The notes: generated by a model not told the origin, from the sequence alone. Shown: positions 33,305-44,717, counted from the first letter of the stretch. The stretch is DNA of 64,000 nucleotides from Harmothoe impar (GCA_947462335.1 OX381707.1:84406610-84470609); one strand, 5' to 3'. Translations and numbers: made by a program.

Positions 33305-35707
33305 ATGGAAGTGGACTTGAACACTGGTTTAACGAGCCCCGTGCAGGATGGAAGACTCCAGGAGCCCGTTATAGAATATAAAGACGACGATGACGACGAC
33401 GATGCGGACCGACTAATGGAAGTGGACTTGAACACTGGTTTAACGAGCCCCGTGCAGGATGGAAGACTCCAGCAGCCCGTTATAGAATATAAAGACGACG
33501 ATGACGGACTGTGCCCCGAGTGGGTCGAGAATCCGGAGGTTGGCTTTGTGCTGGCCACCGATTCAGAAGACGACGACGACGACGACGACGGACCGTGCCC
33601 CGAGTGGGTCGAGAATCCGGAGGTTGGCTTTGTGCTGGCCACCGATTCAGAAGACGACGACGACGACGACGATGACGATGACGACGGACCGTGCCCCGAG
33701 TGGGTCGAGAATCCGGAGGTTGGCTTTGTGCTGGCCACCGATTCAGAAGACGACGACGACGACGACGATGACGACGGACCGTGCCCCGAGTGGGTCGAGA
33801 ATCTGGAGGTTGGCTTTGTGCTGGCCACCGATTCAGAAGACGACGACGACGATGACGATGACGACGGACCGTGCCCCGAGTGGGTCGAGAATCCGGAGGT
33901 TGGCTTTGTGCTGGCCCCCGATTCAGAAGGGGAGGATGGACATGATGGGGACTCCGAAAGTCTCGAATCCTCTTCCGTGTACAAGGAGACAGTAAAGTTC
34001 TTGGAAGGTATTGGACTACCTGATCCCACCCCTGCCCAACTGAAGATGGCCTTACCCCTTTTTGAAATCTTAGAACAACTTAAGAATGCTTCAACTGACA
34101 CCAAGAAGATTCTTTTCAGTGAGCGTCTGGGAGGGTCAAGGAAACGGTTTTCCCAGAAATCCAGCATGGCCCGAGCTATACGTCTGTCCAGGAACTCTAT
34201 CTTCCCAAAGAACAAAAGCAAAAAGCAGATGACGTCTCGTCGTCGCATGGCTGACTACAAGTGCCGTGCTGTCGATGAGTTCCTGCGCCGTGAAGACAAT
34301 TCGTACACACTTCCCGACAAGAAGTACTACAGAAAAGACGTCGGCATTCCTATTGTTGCGCTGGTAGACTGCATGCGCAACTTACACCGCAAGTTCGTCG
34401 TGGAGACGGACCTGGCCTTGTCCTTTGCTACCTTCTGCAAAGCAAGAGACAAGCGCACCGTGAAGACCTCTGTCTTCCTGAAACGGTCGGTGTGCCTCTG
34501 CAAACCGCACGCCAACATGGGATTGATGCTCGAGGCTGTGCAGGGCTTGCCAAACCGCACATCTGAGCTCCTACTCTTGTCGGACGAAGACATCACGGCT
34601 GCACTGGATGCCATTACTGCAGAAGTAGTCCAGTTCAAAAGGTGGGACAAGGAGACACGATGGTACCCCCCGGAGGGCCCTAAGCGATGTAGGGTGTACC
34701 ACACAGTCCTGGAGAAAAAACAGTACTCGAAAAGGAAGTTCAAGAAACGATTCCTATCTGCTCTTAAAATTTTCCGAGCGCACCAGGCAAGGGTAGAAGC
34801 CCAGTACACAGCTATCAAACTCCTGAAGGAAAATCTACCACCAAAGCATGTGATTTGTCAAATGGACTATGCTGAAAATTGGTCCACGTCTTTCATGGCA
34901 GAGATTCAAGCAGCCTTCTTTGGCAAAGACCAGTTGACATTACACCCCATGGTGATGTATGCTAAGTTGTTGGGAGAAGAGGGGGCCGAAAAGTTGAAAA
35001 ACTTTAACTTTGTTGGAATAAGCAGCGTGAAGCAAAAGTGTTTCCCCACAACCTTCACCTTCCTTTTACTCCTTGTGGCGGAAATAAAGCGTCTGGTACC
35101 GGACATGGAGCACCTACACCTGGTAACGGATTCTCCCTCTTCGCAATACCGAAACAGGTACGCTTGCCAGATGCTGAAGCGGGCATCGAACTTGTTTGGC
35201 ATCCGGATAACCTGGAACTGGTTAGAGGCAGGCCACGGAAAAGGTCCCTGCGACGGAGTAGGCGGTGCTCTGAAGGGTTTGGCAGACAGAACAGTGAAGT
35301 CTTGTGGATCGATACAAACTGTGGAGGAATTCATTTCTGTTGTTCAACCACAGACTGAAAAGATCAACCTACTGAAAGCAGACCCTAAGGAAATCAAAAG
35401 CAGTACAAAGGTAGTGGAGAGTTGGAAGAGTAAGGAGGTACGAGGAATAACAGCTGTACACCAAGCCACCTTCCACGAAGGAAACCTCTATCTTCGAGAA
35501 ACTTCCTGCTACAAAGAGTGCTGCTTGACCGACGACCTACGCCCAACGTGTGACGGCTGGTTCAAGGAAGGGAAGAAACCCCCTACTGTCGGCCCACCCA
35601 AAAGAAGGAAGAAGAAACGTCGCCCTGCAGGAAGTGCACAACAAGAATCAGAGGACAGTTCTCAAACTGACAGCGAGCCTGATTCCGAACAACAATCCGG
35701 ACAGTGA
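33305..35707 (+). CDS. Gene Y, part 3: transposase-like protein with acidic repeat N-terminus
   Basis: This is an 800-residue frame. Residues 1-60 hold two copies of a MEVDLNTGLTSPVQDGRLQ unit. Residues 60-220 hold five copies of a unit with poly-Asp followed by GPCPEWVENPEVGFVLATDS. From about residue 270 it is normal globular protein and matches my memory of a large family of uncharacterised invertebrate proteins thought to be transposon-derived. Landmarks are DNSYTLPDKKYYRKD, NLHRKF, a CLCKPHANM cysteine/histidine patch near 396, QMDYAENW near 520, LVTDSPSSQYRNRYACQ near 607, and EAGHGKGPCDGVGGALKGLA near 640-660. The two aspartates and the E/HGKGxCDGxGG block could form a DDE/RNase H-like catalytic centre; that assignment is inference. 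The C-terminus is basic then Ser/Glu-rich. The body is uninterrupted, so the protein could be functional. Confidence 0.7.
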   Translation: MEVDLNTGLTSPVQDGRLQEPVIEYKDDDDDDDADRLMEVDLNTGLTSPVQDGRLQQPVIEYKDDDDGLCPEWVENPEVGFVLATDSEDDDDDDDGPCPEWVENPEVGFVLATDSEDDDDDDDDDDDGPCPEWVENPEVGFVLATDSEDDDDDDDDDGPCPEWVENLEVGFVLATDSEDDDDDDDDDGPCPEWVENPEVGFVLAPDSEGEDGHDGDSESLESSSVYKETVKFLEGIGLPDPTPAQLKMALPLFEILEQLKNASTDTKKILFSERLGGSRKRFSQKSSMARAIRLSRNSIFPKNKSKKQMTSRRRMADYKCRAVDEFLRREDNSYTLPDKKYYRKDVGIPIVALVDCMRNLHRKFVVETDLALSFATFCKARDKRTVKTSVFLKRSVCLCKPHANMGLMLEAVQGLPNRTSELLLLSDEDITAALDAITAEVVQFKRWDKETRWYPPEGPKRCRVYHTVLEKKQYSKRKFKKRFLSALKIFRAHQARVEAQYTAIKLLKENLPPKHVICQMDYAENWSTSFMAEIQAAFFGKDQLTLHPMVMYAKLLGEEGAEKLKNFNFVGISSVKQKCFPTTFTFLLLLVAEIKRLVPDMEHLHLVTDSPSSQYRNRYACQMLKRASNLFGIRITWNWLEAGHGKGPCDGVGGALKGLADRTVKSCGSIQTVEEFISVVQPQTEKINLLKADPKEIKSSTKVVESWKSKEVRGITAVHQATFHEGNLYLRETSCYKECCLTDDLRPTCDGWFKEGKKPPTVGPPKRRKKKRRPAGSAQQESEDSSQTDSEPDSEQQSGQ

Positions 35708-36329
35708 AGAGGAGAATCCAGAGGTAATTGATATCGAGATTGCCCATGCCCTAGGAAGCAACGAAACCGCTCCTGGGGAAGCAGAATTCACCAGCGACGA
35801 AGATGATCTGCTTGACGAGGTGCACTCGACACATCGGACAGAACTTCGTCGCCGTAATGGGATAGAGAGAAGGACACGCAGTGCTGTGAATCAGGCCAAA
35901 CACAGACTCGCACTACATGTCACCCAAGTCGGTGAAGAGATGGAATACACCAGCAGCAGTGAGGGAGAGACAGATGAAAGTGAGAGTGACAGTGAACAAG
36001 ATGCCAACTTAGGGGATAAGTACTCTCAGTCTGAAGTGCAGCAACAAGAAAAGATCAAAAACAAGAGAAATGAAGGAAGGTTTCTGAATGAGGTGAGGGA
36101 AGAGGAGGGTGACACTTCTTCGGATGAATGGCCCATTTTGGATACGCTGGCACTGAGAGAGTACCTGGAGATACAGGAAGCCAAGACACAGAGTTCCCAG
36201 GATGAGTGGAGTTTGGCCGAAACACTGTCTCTACATAGATACAAGGAGCTCGGTCTGCACCTAACCCCAAAATCAAAAGGGAAAGGGAAAGGGAAAGGGA
36301 AAGGGCACAGGAAATCGTCAAGGAAGTGA
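35650..36329 (+). CDS. Gene Y, part 4: acidic/basic C-terminal extension in a shifted frame
   Basis: Overlapping the end of the 800-residue frame, a second frame continues in the same style (NNNPDSEEENPEV, then Ser/Glu-rich segments, two similar blocks containing SSDEWPILDTLALREYLE and SQDEWSLAETLSLHRYKE) and ends with a GK-repeat and HRKSSRK tail before TGA 36327-36329. The ORF formally reaches back to 35550, but coding-like content starts where the upstream frame ends (35650-35707). A frameshift or a very short intron probably joins the two. The repeated DEW-L-ETLxLxxY motif suggests a real, duplicated interaction segment. Confidence 0.5.
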
Positions 36330-37570
36330 CAATATCAAAGACATACGAGCAGTTATAAATATTAAGTAATTTATTTGAATAGTATATTTAATGTCCATAT
36401 TGAGAAGATATAACTTTGCTAGTTGACGAGATGTTATACCAGTAACACTCTGTGAAGTATTAATTAGCTTTACGTTTCCTCCCTGGTGTGATACTATATA
36501 TGAACGTCTTTGATTCTTGTTGCCGAACATGAACCATGTATGAAATACATGTATATTTTTGTGAACGAATTTAAACTTTATTTGCACTTTGGTATAGGGA
36601 TACCGTTAGATATGAAATTGTGTACATCTTTGCTTGTCAAAGACGAGCTACATTCCGCTATTTATCGTCATCCTGACCTTGTATATGAACAGGATCTATG
36701 TAAGATACGCACAGTTTTGTTATCTCGACATTTACACATATAATGGACACTATGAGATGTATATACTGCAAAGATAAGTTTGTGTTGCACCATCAGCAGT
36801 GATCGAGTTGCCAACATAATATTATGTATTAAAAAGCAGATGAATAGGATTTCTATCAAAAAATATCGCAGTCATAGTTGTTGATTATTACAGTTATTGC
36901 ATACCGGTAGCTATTAACACATAATAATATTAATTGAATACAGAACAAAGAAGATACCAATGGAGAGGAGGTACATTATTGATACATTATTGATATGTAA
37001 GTGGTATATGGCATAAACTCCCCACTTATGTTGTTTTGGCTATTTCTGGCCCTTTTCAGGCTTATACCCCTACAGAAAAACCAGTTTTGCACCAATTTAT
37101 TCAAATTTTTGGTATATGTGAAAAAACGTCCTAATAATTCAGGAAATCTCTATATTTTGTATATTGGCCCAATATTTTCAGTTTTCTGGCCCTCCAAAGG
37201 CCCCAAAAACCAAAAAAAACTCCAAAACGCTAAAAATGACATGTTTTACATGCCTCCCATGTGTACTGAGGCAGTAACAGCTTATTCCTAATATCATTTT
37301 CTATTAGGTCTATGGTATGGTCAATTGATTCACGAGGATTTCACTAGATATGTTCCGTATTTTTTTCTCCACAGTCATTTAAGTGTGTTTTGTGAGCAAA
37401 ATATTCAAATGTCATTTCAGGTTGATACCTCTATAAAGTAAATAAAGAAGATCCACACAGTCTCTATTGTATCCCAGATTGTGAGGTAACTCTTGTATCT
37501 TCTGCTGGAAAAAAGAAATTTTGAAAAATATCCAATAATCTTGCCTCCAGGAGCATATGTCTATTGGGAT
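36330..37570. other. A/T-rich 3' flank without supported gene
   Basis: The short frames here have no recognisable content. It likely includes the 3' untranslated region of gene Y, although no AATAAA stands close to the last stop codon. Confidence 0.4.
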
Positions 37571-37579
37571 ACATATTTT

Positions 37580-38170
37580 CCGTCACGGAGTCACCCGGAA
37601 TATTCGTCACGGAGTCACCAGCCACCCTGATGAAATTGTAAACCTTCATAAAATTGTTAATACCCAATATATTTAAGTTATCTCTGGTTTTCCTGTGTCC
37701 TAGCCACTCCCTCTAATGTTCTAATGCAAAAATCCACCATTTTTTTGCTCATTTATACCGGAAATAATTTCCGTCACGGAGTCACCCGGGTGACTCCGTG
37801 AAGTAAAATAGGTTAATAGGGGTACTTTAGGCCTATACTGTGCAAATTTGGTCTAACCAGATATCATGATGCTTCATATTTCTTAAAGTACACATGATCA
37901 GGACACTGTAGAGTGACTTTAACCAATAATGGGACCATTTTGAGGAAACTAGGGTAAAGTTGAGAGTATGTAGTTGAAATGTTCATATTTCTGATAAATG
38001 TTCAAAATTCATCGGGCTGTATCTCAAAAACTATTACTCAGAGGATATCCATTCTTGGTATGCTTCAAGATATATGTTGGCCTAGCTTGTAAACAAAATT
38101 ATTAGTTGCTGTGATGTATTTAAAACATAATGTTCATGATCATGGATTTTTGGTCACGGAGTCACCTGAA
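37580..38170. repeat. Dispersed CACGGAGTCACC motif with a perfect 26-bp palindrome
   Basis: CGTCACGGAGTCACC occurs at 37581, 37605, 37773 and (as GTCACGGAGTCACC) near 38153. The copy at 37775-37800 is a perfect palindrome formed by CACGGAGTCACCC and its inverse. The centre contains AP-1/CRE-like GAGTCAC halves. It has the same design as the CGATCATGTACGTCAC palindromes on either side but a different sequence. Confidence 0.85.
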
Positions 38171-38390
38171 AAAAGGACAATAAACTTCACAAGGCGATAA
38201 AAACTGAACAGCTAGGGTTAGAAATGTATCAAAAAGTGTTCCAAGGAGCTAAGATATATACCTTTCAATATACTAAACTTGTTTAAACATATTAAGAACT
38301 TTCTGATTTGTCCTTCCTCTATCCTAAAACAACATAAGTCAGGAGTTTGAGCCATATACATGATAGAAAATAGAGTAGGTGATCGATGAT

Positions 38391-38508
38391 GTACATGATC
38401 GGTGACGTACATGATCGTACATGATCGGTGACGTACATGATCGGTGACGTACATGATCGGTGACGTACATGATCGGTGACGTACATGATCGGTGACGTAC
38501 ATGATCGG
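38391..38508 (-). repeat. 16-bp tandem array of the CGATCATGTACGTCAC motif
   Basis: GTGACGTACATGATCG is repeated head to tail with a 16-base step; one unit is shortened to GTACATGATC near 38416. It lies in the opposite orientation to the tandem copies in the intron at 26050-26097, and it is downstream of gene Y. Confidence 0.93.
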
Positions 38509-38845
38509 ACCGTACTGAAATGGGATAACAGAGGGTAAATAAAAGGAAATGTTTGCATGTAACAAGGGATATGGGGAGGGACATATTGGCCACTACAATT
38601 AGTCACTGATTACAGTAATTGGGTCAAACAAATGTGGCAGAAAAAAACTTTGAAATTTGTCGCGTTCAGAATAAGTAAAAAGTGGTTGAAAAGGAACAGA
38701 GGAATGGGTATATTTCAACATAAGCGACATATTTAGGCATGTTCTTCGGGACATTACAGGAGACCAGGGGGAGTGGGATAACATACTTTCTTACAAACCT
38801 GAAATCCTTACATTATAATACGATTTGGACTACATACAGATTCAC

Positions 38846-39044
38846 CGATCATGTACGTCACCTAACGTAATAAGCAATTAATAACAAAGGTCTGTACTGG
38901 CCATGACACATATTTAAGAGATGGGACTTTCTTATATGCTGAGACAACACTTGAGAGAAGTTGGAAAAAAAATTTCAGACAAAAATAAAGCTGCCGATCA
39001 TGTACGTCCGCCGATCATGTACGTCCACCGATCATGTACGTCAC
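38846..39044 (+). repeat. Outlying plus-orientation copies of the 16-base motif
   Basis: One copy is at 38846-38861 and three are at 38995-39044 (the first two with GTCCGC/GTCCAC in place of GTCAC). These are the last copies seen to the right; none appears between 39050 and the right end of the window. Confidence 0.9.
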
Positions 39045-39049
39045 TTTTT

Positions 39050-40950
39050 TAGTTGCACTGATTTGGTGAGAGTGAGCCACATCAACATTGAGACCTCTGT
39101 AAGGTAAAACCCTTCAGCAAGGGGGGTTGACATGTATAACATGGATGTTTGTTTGCCTCTTGTGTCACACTGAGTCTGCTGCAGGTACAGCCTTACATTT
39201 CACGGCCAACACCCTCTACAAACCACTCTCACTTTTACTGTTACTAAGCTATAGTCAGCTGTTTCATGGGATCTATCAATATTGTTAGCGCTGACATATA
39301 TTTATGAAGAAATACCACTGTGATACATGTTCATTCATTTATCTCAGACTACCACTTTTAGCTGTGGAATCTATTCATGAGTGTCACCTATTATCACCAT
39401 CTCCAAGGTACATATAGATGAGGAATGACATAATGAATGGTAAACATAGCTGATGTACACAAGATGAACATCAAGGGTCCTCCAATAGTGATTGGCGAAC
39501 CTAGCGTGCCTGAGCTTCATGTTATTCTGCTGTCTTGTTAAATCACCAAAGGAACAAGCCTTCATGTATAATGACGAGTTTCTTATTTCAGAGAGCAATA
39601 GAAAAAAAGAATCAGCAAACAGCCAGCATGTGGATGTATGCTGCATCAGAATGGGTGTGTTAGCTCCAGCTCATGTGTCATAGGTGTCCTTGTTTGTTCT
39701 AGGTTCAATCAATAATCTAAAGGTAGAGCACCAAACATCAACAGTTGTCCCGTTAATGAAGTATAGATTCAGACCATACATCAACTTTAGTACCATTCTG
39801 CAGCAGAATAAGGGATTGAAAGGCCTCTCTGATGGTTTGAATCTCCAGTCGTCAGTCTCTGCTGACGGTTGGTCAACACTCAAATGCAATGGCATAAATT
39901 AACACGCACTATTATATAGAGATGGTTGTTTCTGTACGTGACCACAGACAGGTTGCGCCACCTCTCATTACAGAAGGTATAACAGTTTTGTATAATGGTG
40001 CATTATGAACTATAGAGGCCAAATGCCATGCAGACATAAAACAATCTATAAAATGTTTTATCCAGACCAGGATTCCATATTCCTTCCTCTAAAAGCTAGC
40101 AACTGAAAAATCAGACATATTGATTAAAGAGTGTGGTCACTTTTTAACAACAGGAGGGGGGGGGGGTTTGGTGATTTTTTTGCACCAGCGAGACGGAAAT
40201 ATTTTAGTCCCCCCCTGGCAGATTGAAATTGAGCGCGGCCTGCCCCCTTTGTCCTATACTAAAAAGGGGTCAGAATTTGTTTGGTCACCCCCCCGATCCA
40301 CCAACCCCCCCACCCCCCGTCTTAAAAAAAAGACCACTCCCTCAGTGATGTCATTCTCTGCTGGTTTCATACTGCAAGTGACCATTCAGTGCTGCAAAAA
40401 GGATGGTAATATTCATGACATTGATCTCTAACTATGTTATTTTTACCTGTGTTGGCAAGTGCTATATGACATGTTTTGATATTAAAAATTGTGTCCTCCC
40501 CGGTTGGATTCATACTGCAAGTCACCATCCACATCCTAAAAGGCTATACACTACTATGTAGACATATATGGACAGATGTTATCATATATACCACTGATGT
40601 CTACCTGTGTAGTATTGTACAGAATCTTCTGCATTTACACTACTGTACACTGGGTCGCATCAGGGTCTGTAAACACCACCCAGACTTGAACATTTGTGAC
40701 CTTGGTAAATCCATGAAAGTTGTACTACAGAGGATAGACACAATATATTCTCAAGAATTGTGAACGAGGGCTTTTTGAGAAAAAGACCCAGGTTTTTAAG
40801 TTCCTCTAGTTTCTCTCAGATTCTCATGGATTCTCATAGGATAATAGTTTAGAGTTACACATGTCATTGTAATGTGAATTTCTAGAATACAATCTTATAT
40901 TGATATATTTGGTAACTGGATATCTATTTTCAAGGAAAAAACTGCTGCAA
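39050..40950. other. Intergenic, no gene supported
   Basis: It contains a G-run and C-runs near 40155-40320 and a CTGCAAGTGACCATC segment repeated at about 40372 and 40516 (TACTGCAAGT...ACCATC). The frames are short and unconvincing. Confidence 0.45.
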
Positions 40951-40958
40951 ATCCAGTC

Positions 40959-41996
40959 ATGGAGAGCCAACCATTTACTGAGGATATTTCATTGTATACT
41001 GGTTCCTGGAACAATATCACTTCTAAGTATGACCCAAACTATTTGATCAATTCAGCTAACAAGTTCATAACCCTAACTATATGTGGAATAGGAACAATAC
41101 TGAACAGTCTTGTTATCATTGTTATAGTGTACGGCTCCCTGATGAGGACCTCTGTCTTCATGGTCCTGCTGCTGGTCCTGGCTATCTTTGATACTTTGTC
41201 ACTGTGGTTAGATACATTGCTAACTGATGATGTGGAGATATATGAATTAATACCATTCTCCTCTTCACTGTGGTTCTGTAGAACAATTCTATTTTCATTT
41301 TATGTTGTTTCTAATGTTTCCTCTTGGCTAATTGTACTGATCACAGTAGAACGCACCATTGCGATATTCTGGCCATTAAAAGCATACATCTTCTGTACTA
41401 GAAGAAAAACTAATGTAACAATCTTCATAATTATCATTATAATGTTGATACTTGACGCTCCCCTTTATTTGACTTGTCATGTCAAGACGGTAAATAACAG
41501 GAGTCTGTGTTACTCGTTTGGGTCAGGAACACTGATTGAGACATTTTACTCTGTGCTTCTGAGCTTTCTCTACTGCATTATACCATTTTGTATCATCTTA
41601 GTCCTGAATGTACTGACATTAAGAAAGATCTATCATGAGAGAAGGTTCAGAGTTCAAAACCAAGCAGCTCAGCAAACAAAGTCTAACAGTATGACGGCTA
41701 ACCTAACTGTTATCATGTTTGCTGTCTGTATTGTCTTTGTGGTGACCACCTTACCTGGCCGGGTTATCAATATAACCCGGACAATATCAGAGTACAATGG
41801 ACGGACCTTTATCAGCAATCATTATTACATTGCATACAGACTGGTCAACATAAACAATAGCATCAACTTCATTCTGTACTGCATAGCTGGGTCTCTCTTC
41901 AGAAAAACATTTTTAAGCCTTTTCAGGATTTGCAATATAGGAAGACAAGCAAGCGCTATTGAAGAGCCAATTCCAACCATTGAATCACAGGTCTAA
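40959..41996 (+). CDS. Class A (rhodopsin-like) GPCR, FMRFamide/neuropeptide-receptor-like
   Basis: It is 345 residues in a single exon and complete. The N-terminus has a glycosylation sequon (NNIT, about residue 19). TM1 carries GTILNSLVIIVIV (Asn 1.50) and TM2 LVLAIFDTL (Asp 2.50). Cys near 107 (WFC) and the Cys in RSLCYS of the second extracellular loop can form the usual disulfide. TM3 ends in ERT (variant of DRY) within VERTIAIFWPLK, a pattern common in FMRFamide-type and related invertebrate peptide receptors. TM6 has VTTLPGR instead of the CWxP core, and TM7 has NSINFILYC in place of NPxxY. It acts in the plasma membrane through G proteins; the ligand is unknown. The intronless form and family suggest a member of an expanded receptor set. 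The start ATG at 40959 gives a normal N-terminus length. Confidence 0.9.
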   Translation: MESQPFTEDISLYTGSWNNITSKYDPNYLINSANKFITLTICGIGTILNSLVIIVIVYGSLMRTSVFMVLLLVLAIFDTLSLWLDTLLTDDVEIYELIPFSSSLWFCRTILFSFYVVSNVSSWLIVLITVERTIAIFWPLKAYIFCTRRKTNVTIFIIIIIMLILDAPLYLTCHVKTVNNRSLCYSFGSGTLIETFYSVLLSFLYCIIPFCIILVLNVLTLRKIYHERRFRVQNQAAQQTKSNSMTANLTVIMFAVCIVFVVTTLPGRVINITRTISEYNGRTFISNHYYIAYRLVNINNSINFILYCIAGSLFRKTFLSLFRICNIGRQASAIEEPIPTIESQV

Positions 41997-42623
41997 TAAT
42001 TGCATGACTTCATACTATGCTTTTAATGCAAAACCAACATTGCTCTTTACTGTAATGTATAGATCTGTGTTCATCTATTGAATTTGCCATCAACACCTGA
42101 TCTTCTATTTATTGAGTTTCATGGATTACCTGGAGGGGCCACTGAATCTCTTGTGTGAAGGAATGTAGTTTGTCCCACTATAAATACAAATGCACCTAAG
42201 CATTCAGCAATTTTGCATCTAAGGGTGGTGCTCCCTACCACCTAGTGGGCTAATGTCCCTGAGATTTAGAGTTATGGAACTGATGAGTTCAAGAAACCTT
42301 ATTTGCTTGTTGTTTTGTACTTCCTCTGTCACTGTAAATACTTGACCTGACTGTAACTAAGTTCTAAACCCTCTTACAAACTCCGGCTTTCCTAGACCAT
42401 CTTAAAATGGTCTTTATCTCCTCTTTTCACTCCCTCCTTTGTCTGCCTGGTGCATATGCAGGGACATAGACACATTAACACATTTGTTAAAGTTATGCCT
42501 GATGTAGCTTTCTCTCCATTAACATGGCCTTAGCTGTGGAAATGGCATTAAACAACCAATACTGTAAATTCTCACATATACATAAGACTAACCCTTGTAT
42601 AAACTATACCCCTAACTTTGATA

Positions 42624-42803
42624 TACCGTATTCGACATAATAAGCGCCCTGGACGCTTATGAAATTATTTACGGCGTTTTAAGTACTTAAGAGTTTAATT
42701 GTCTCCAAAATCGGGAAATTTCAGCCTTTGTTCTAGTCTAAAAATGCCCCAAAAGGGGGGGGCGCTTATTAGGGGGAGGGCGCTTATTACGTCAAATACG
42801 GTA
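42624..42803. mobile_element. 180-bp MITE with TACCGTATT termini
   Basis: TACCGTATTCGACATAATAA at the left is mirrored by TTATTACGTCAAATACGGTA at the right, with AAGCGCCC/GGGCGCTT continuing the arms. A second GGCGCTTATTA copy stands near 42761. A TA target is possible but not provable here. Confidence 0.8.
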
Positions 42804-42809
42804 AGTCAC

Positions 42810-44715
42810 ACAGGTGGTCTGAAAATAACTTATTTAGTATTTTACTATACTAGCAAAAACCCTCATATAAGCCTCACCCCAACTTGAGGAGGATACTATA
42901 AGCCGCACTGGGGGTTTAGGGTACTCACTCATTCACTATGAGGTATGCAGACAAATCAGTAAGTTTGGGACTGTCTAGATATCAATAAATATATATATCC
43001 CATCTGTATAATTCAGACTTCACTTTACAACTCTCTCCCTCCACCTCTTTTTCCGGGTCAGCTGACATCTAGTATGTAGCACAGTCTGTGCCCTTTATGT
43101 CCTCCTAGCCATGCATGGTGAGGGAGTGTGATAGTTTAACAAAGTGAAGAGGTGGATTTCTGCAGCAACAATTACAGTTCCCCACTTTTTTAAGAGGGGT
43201 AGAATTCTTCTGACCTTCTTTTTTGCATGGTGATATCTTTCAAAGGATGTGTTATCAACTCTGTTCAGGGATTAGGATGCAAGCATTTGTTCTGGCCCCC
43301 TCTTCCCCCACATTCCTATGTTAGATAATGGCCACTTCCTGAGACCAAGCCCATTCCCCCCCCCCCCCCCATCTCCCATCTCCAACGCCACACCTGTCAC
43401 GACATCCACCCCTGGGCCATCCCATCATATCAATGCGTATATACCCCCCCCCCCCCTGACTCCACTACTGAGAGGGCTCGAACCCACCCCATAGGGGCAC
43501 AGGTTTAAACTGAACAGCACACTTTTACTTTGAGTAGATGACTGTATATAGCATAAGGTAGGACATAGCTAGACGCCCATCATCTTTCAGCCCTAGGTGG
43601 TCCTACTGTACCATGTGTTTTGTCATAGACTGTAGTGCTGTCTTGTTAGCAATGTGCTTAATCTACCAACATTTATCAACATCAGATGTTGCCACCTATC
43701 TATGGCTAAACACATGAAATGGTAGGGGCATCTAGTGTTGAAAGATGAAAGGAGTCTTGCTCTGTCCTACCTCATGAGATGTGTGGGAGGTCAGGGAAAA
43801 GGGGTACTCCCCACACCATTTTTAGTCCTACTTTGGTCCCCAGGGGGATACAATGGCCAAAGCTGCTAAAAATGAGCTTAAAATGTTCTGAAAACCTTTT
43901 TTTCATGTAGAAACTGATGTTTTTCTCCAAACCATTTTATGGATGATTTTCAAGCCCAAATAAGGCATAAGCAAGTTTGTTTTTTCTCAAAACGTGTTGC
44001 CATGACAACATAAATTAAATTTCAAATTGAAGAATAGCATTCCACTTTTAGGGGCTCAACAGTATTACTTCACTGCAAACGGGATATAGATATCATTTCT
44101 GCATCAAAAACCTGAAAAGGTCTGCTCAGTGATAATGCTCATTGAATATAGATATAGTTCAAACAAAGAAAGATTATTTGCCATTGGGGTAAAGATATAT
44201 CATCATATTTAAGATGCAATTTATCTACCTTAAATAGTGGAGCATGCCGCTCAGTTTAAGTCTGTGCATGTGGGTGTCTGAACGTGACATGCCCCAGGTG
44301 TGGCATTCCATCACCTTCTGTATCTCAGCTATATCCTTAGCACTGCCATAGCGTACCAATGCGGGTAGTAAAAGGGGCCCTCCCAGAGCCAAGATTTTGT
44401 GTTTGCATTGGAAATAATACGCTATGGCAGGGCTCCTCCAGAAAGTGCTGGCAGTCCTAAGGATATTAACCCTTTGACGCTAAAATGCATTTGAGGCAAG
44501 TAATTCCATTGGTGCAGCATGCCGGCCCTTAGGGAGTGTGGCCTTGTAGGGTCAGTATGATGCATAAATGCTGCCAAGGGCAGATACTCACCAGGGCTGC
44601 ATTTATGCACAATGGTAATGAATGACATAATACATTAACACACTCTACAGCCCTAACAGAGTTAGCTTAACCTGCCCCAAAATTACTTGAATCATAGCGT
44701 CACGATCCATCCCTT
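42810..44715. other. Intergenic, simple repeats only
   Basis: It contains poly-C runs near 43357 and 43445, a TTAACCCTTTGACGC sequence (44467) resembling a piggyBac-type MITE end without a visible partner, and a dispersed TGCATAAATG/CATTTATGC repeat (44560-44615). No gene is supported. Confidence 0.45.
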
Positions 44716-44717
44716 AA

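Noticed and set aside
31398..34248. Long antisense frames (about 371 and 490 residues) and a second sense frame (31600-32634) across the coding repeats
   Set aside because: Repeat units of 114 bases and poly-Asp codon tracts keep several frames open at once. Only the sense frame joins protein-like sequence on both sides.
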